Source: Variovorax paradoxus
GTDB lineage: Bacteria > Pseudomonadota > Gammaproteobacteria > Burkholderiales > Burkholderiaceae_C
Length of the DNA stretch: 64,000 nt
Assembly: GCF_902712855.1 (NCBI RefSeq)
Contig: NZ_LR743507.1
Coordinates: forward strand, 4,884,001 to 4,948,000
Direction: 5' to 3'
The position numbers were made by a program, and so were the translations under genes. The notes under the pieces were generated by a model. That model was not told the origin of the DNA, did no database searches, and was given only the letters and a program-made list of their open reading frames with translations. This document shows, piece by piece, positions 61,376 to 64,000 of the stretch. The first letter of the stretch is position 1. Every line of letters begins with the position of its first letter.

Positions 61376-62246
61376 TCAGCCGGCGGTGCGGGGCGGCACC
61401 AGCGCCTTGACGCGGGCCGCGCCTTCCGGCGCGCGCGGACGCATCGGCCCTGCGCCGCCCGGCGACTGCATGCCTTGCAGGCCCGAAGCCATTCCCGGGC
61501 CTCCCCGGATGCCTTCGGGCGAAGGCAGCTCGCCCGGGCGCGGCGGCCGGTCGACCACCGGACTGGCGGCGGGGTCGACCACCAATGCGAGCGTTGCCAC
61601 ATAGCGCTGGCGCTCCTCGCGCACCGCGCCGAGCACCGTGTCGCCGGCCTTCAGCGCGATGCCGTCGACGCTGTTGAGCGTGTCGCGCACGCGGGCGCGC
61701 TGGTATAGCGCGACCTGCGTGTAGAGGAACTCGCTCAGCGCATCGGGCAGGAAGAACTGCGAGGTGAGCACCGCGCGCGTGCCGTTGAACACCTTCATGT
61801 GGATGTGCGTGGTGCGCCCCGCGTACCAGCCCGGGTAGACGGTTGTGAACCCGGCCGTGCCGTCGCGGCCGGTGATCTGGCTGCCGCGCAGGAAGGTCTT
61901 GCCCTCGAACCCGCCGGCACGGTCGTCGCCCTGCCCGCCGAATCCCGAGTAGCGGCCCTGCGCGTCGCAATGCCACAGGTCGACGCGAAGCTTCGGCAGC
62001 GGCTTGCCGGCGGTGTCGCGGACGGTGAAGCGCACGTCGAGCGGCACGCCTTCGAGGCCTTCGGTGATGTCGGCGCGCATCTTTCCGACGTCGAGGTAGT
62101 AAGGCCCTCCGTGGTCTGCGCCGTCAGCGGCAGGCTGGCGGGGCGGCGCCGGCCGGGCGGGCTCCGGCCGCCGCGCCCAGCGCCGCGGCGCCCAGGGTGG
62201 CCAGCAGGCCGCGGCGGCCGATGGGCGCGGTGTCTCGATCGGTCAT
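61376..62246 (-). pseudogene. Tat-type intradiol ring-cleavage dioxygenase, frameshifted
   Basis: Translation from ATG 62246 gives a twin-arginine signal (PIGRRGLLATLGAAALGA) but stops after 40 codons. The catalytic part continues one base out of frame as GGPYYLDVGKM, then the Fe(III) ligands Y44, Y86, H92 and H94 counted from the internal ATG at 62080 (GRYSGF, GWYAGR, THIHM). Removing one base from the G-run at 62140-62143 restores a single 289-residue frame. It is therefore a broken gene, a sequencing error, or a gene that starts internally at 62080. Intact relatives cleave catechols. The stop of an upstream frame overlaps the ATG. Confidence 0.75.
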
Positions 62247-62397
62247 GGTTTTCCTTCGTCCTGGGGGTCGGGCGGGGCGCTGGCGGGCGGGTGGCGCAGC
62301 CTTCGGCCCAGAGGACCAGCAGCGCCCAGGCCTGAGCGACGAGCCAGAAGAACACGGTGATCGCCCCCAGCAGCGCGAAGCTCAGCGTCGGTTTCAT
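62243..62397 (-). pseudogene. Small single-helix membrane protein, possibly frameshifted
   Basis: From ATG 62397 the sequence reads MKPTLSFALLGAITVFFW, a strong membrane helix, to CATRPPA, then stays open without a natural end. A one-base shift near 62290 would give a short Pro/Asp tail ending DEGKP with a stop that overlaps the dioxygenase ATG (ATGA). It may be a small protein co-transcribed with the dioxygenase. Low confidence; codon evidence is weak. Confidence 0.3.
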
Positions 62398-62584
62398 GGC
62401 GCCATGCTGGCGCTGCATCCGGGAGAAAAGATGGAGGCGCCCTGCGCAGGGGCGCCCGGAATCCTCCCAATTTCCTCCACATTCGGGCGACATCATCGGT
62501 TTTTCGCCTCCGAACAGCCGCTTCGCCGCCTTCCGTCCGACCGCCATGCTTGCCGCAGAATGCGGCCAAGCCTTCCCCGTGCCC

Positions 62585-64000
62585 ATGCCGCAACTGACCC
62601 TTTCCCGCAAGATCTTCCTGGCGCTGGCCGCCTTGCTGATCGTGCTGCTCATCAGCTTCGCGGGCCTGTCGATCATTGCGCTGCAGCGCGGCCTGGGCGC
62701 CTACGTGGCCGAGATCGAGATCCGCCGGATGGACTGGCTCTCGCAGCTGGTGCTCAAGAACTACGTGGCTAACGGCGACTGGAAGAACCTGCGCGACAAC
62801 GAGGATGCCTGGCAGCGCCTGCAGATGGGCCGCTTCGCCAGCGTGCTCGACAGCGCGGCCGCCAACGGCGACGAACGGCGGTTGCCGCCGTGGTACGAAT
62901 ACCGCGCGATGCGCGCCGCGCCCCCGCCGGACGCACCCGATGGCGGCCCCATGCCCGGCATGCCGCCCTCTTCCGCGCAACTCGACCTGCTGCCGCGCCG
63001 CGCGGCCGGCATGCCGGGCATGCCGCCGCCCTGGGTGTTCCCCGACCCGCGCGGCATGCACGACTCCATCTTCCAGCGGCTGGCCGTGCTCGACGTCCAT
63101 GGCGCACGCGTGGTGGGCGCCGACATCGACCTGCCGAATGCGGCACGCCTGCCGATCCGCCACAACAAGTCGGTGATCGGCTACCTGGCGCTCGCCCCCA
63201 TGCAAGGTCTCGAGAGCGAGGCCGACCGCGCCTTCGTCGCGCAGCAGTCGGGCGTGATCGTGCTCACCGGCCTGTGCGGCCTGGGCTTCGCGCTGGTGCT
63301 GTCGTGGCTGCTCGCGCGGCGCTGGTTCCGCCCGATCGACGAGCTCACGCAGGCCGCCCAGGACGTGGCGCGCGGCCGGCTTTCCACCCGCGTGGCGGTG
63401 CAGGGCTCCGACGAACTCGCACTGCTGGGCAAGACCTTCAACGACATGGCGCAGCGGCTGGACACCGTCGAGGCCTCGCGCCGCGCCTGGCTGGCCGATG
63501 CGGCGCACGAGCTGCGCACGCCGCTGGCCGCGATGCGCGCCGAGATCGAGGCGCTGCAGGACGGCGTGCGCACCTTCGACGAACGCACCGCACTGCGGCT
63601 GCACCGCCAGGTGATCCGCCTGGGCCAACTGGTGGACGACCTGCGCAGCAGCATGCGCGAGCCGCAGAGCGACCCGCTGGCCGCCACCGTCTACCCGCTG
63701 TCGCTGCTCAAGGAGGCGCTGGACCACACGCGCGACCGCTTCGCCAGGCGCGGCATCTCGGTGGACCGCATTGCCGTCGACCGCATCGACACGCTGTCGC
63801 AGCCCACCGTCGAGGGCGACGCCCACCGGCTGCACCAGGTGTTCATGAACCTGCTGGAGAACACGCTGGCCTACACCGACGAAGGCGGCGCGGTGCGCAT
63901 CGACGTCACGGTCGAGGGTCCGTGGACCGGCAACTGCCTCACGCTGCTGTTCGAGGACAGCACGCCCGGCGTGCCCGAGCACGAACTGCCGCGCCTGTTC
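62585..64000 (+). CDS. Sensor histidine kinase, 3' end missing (BaeS-like)
   Basis: A membrane sensor kinase cut by the right edge after 472 codons. It has a helix (about 13-33), a periplasmic domain rich in Met and Pro (PMPGMPPSS and AGMPGMPPPW), a second helix near 220-242, HAMP, HisKA with DAAHELRTP (H308) and the start of HATPase (NLLENTLAYT). The 187-base gap before it shows no clear promoter. It may pair with the Glu-type regulator at 60640, whose usual kinase place is taken by the dioxygenase. Confidence 0.9.
   Translation, partial: MPQLTLSRKIFLALAALLIVLLISFAGLSIIALQRGLGAYVAEIEIRRMDWLSQLVLKNYVANGDWKNLRDNEDAWQRLQMGRFASVLDSAAANGDERRLPPWYEYRAMRAAPPPDAPDGGPMPGMPPSSAQLDLLPRRAAGMPGMPPPWVFPDPRGMHDSIFQRLAVLDVHGARVVGADIDLPNAARLPIRHNKSVIGYLALAPMQGLESEADRAFVAQQSGVIVLTGLCGLGFALVLSWLLARRWFRPIDELTQAAQDVARGRLSTRVAVQGSDELALLGKTFNDMAQRLDTVEASRRAWLADAAHELRTPLAAMRAEIEALQDGVRTFDERTALRLHRQVIRLGQLVDDLRSSMREPQSDPLAATVYPLSLLKEALDHTRDRFARRGISVDRIAVDRIDTLSQPTVEGDAHRLHQVFMNLLENTLAYTDEGGAVRIDVTVEGPWTGNCLTLLFEDSTPGVPEHELPRLF

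Noticed and set aside
62243..63982. A 579-codon minus-strand open frame opposite the terminal sensor kinase
   Set aside because: The plus strand encodes a normal HisKA/HAMP kinase. Only the last few codons of the minus frame might belong to a real small protein.

Overview
The window is about 64 kb of very GC-rich DNA whose core gene order matches Burkholderiales (Betaproteobacteria), most likely the Comamonadaceae; the gene content and a dispersed intergenic repeat suggest a Variovorax-like genome. That assignment is inference from gene order and protein style, not from a database search. No phage, plasmid, transposase, CRISPR or rRNA was seen. One tRNA (Pro, CGG) is present.

Layout. 1-7140: conserved housekeeping (end of prfA, prmC, grxD), a His-rich cupin, a CBS/DUF21 membrane protein, a lytic transglycosylase overlapping proS, rppH and a CNP1-like lipoprotein. 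7191-10152 (minus): rplU-rpmA-obgE-proB. 10344-15535: ispB, tRNA-Pro, type IV pilus genes pilB-pilC-pilD. 15544-29905: a conserved coaE-zapD-yacG-mutT-DUF815-argJ-secA-dciA backbone into which two surface-polysaccharide O-acetylation modules have been inserted: an MBOAT/SGNH pair, and two tandem acyltransferase-3/SGNH paralogues.

29965-35888 is an accessory amino-acid region: an ornithine-cyclodeaminase-like reductase, a threonine-synthase-like PLP enzyme, a DauR/YheO-type regulator with three matching TGGA-N7-TCCA sites, then a second threonine-synthase-like enzyme divergent from a LysR regulator. 35984-46473 is a nitrogen region: a LuxR-type response regulator and a 1205-residue fusion of an NCS1 permease, a cysteine cluster, a histidine kinase and a receiver, divergent from a urease cluster (ureA-ureJ-ureB-ureC-ureE-ureF-ureG). 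The cluster has no ureD and is interrupted by an oppositely oriented AbrB/Doc toxin-antitoxin pair.

46506-64000 is a signalling and envelope region: a DUF3606 protein, a double-KaiC ATPase overlapping a hybrid kinase, tctA/tctB without tctC, a response regulator/sensor pair, a lipoprotein with a kinase-like ATPase domain, a porin, a NERD protein, a BamA paralogue, a response regulator with Glu in place of the phospho-acceptor Asp, a frameshifted Tat-type intradiol dioxygenase, and a sensor kinase cut by the window edge.

The strongest candidate for an unusual system is the permease-kinase fusion with its overlapping response regulator next to urease, which looks like a nitrogen-compound transport sensor. 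Start codons in this GC-rich DNA are often ambiguous; chosen starts are explained per entry.
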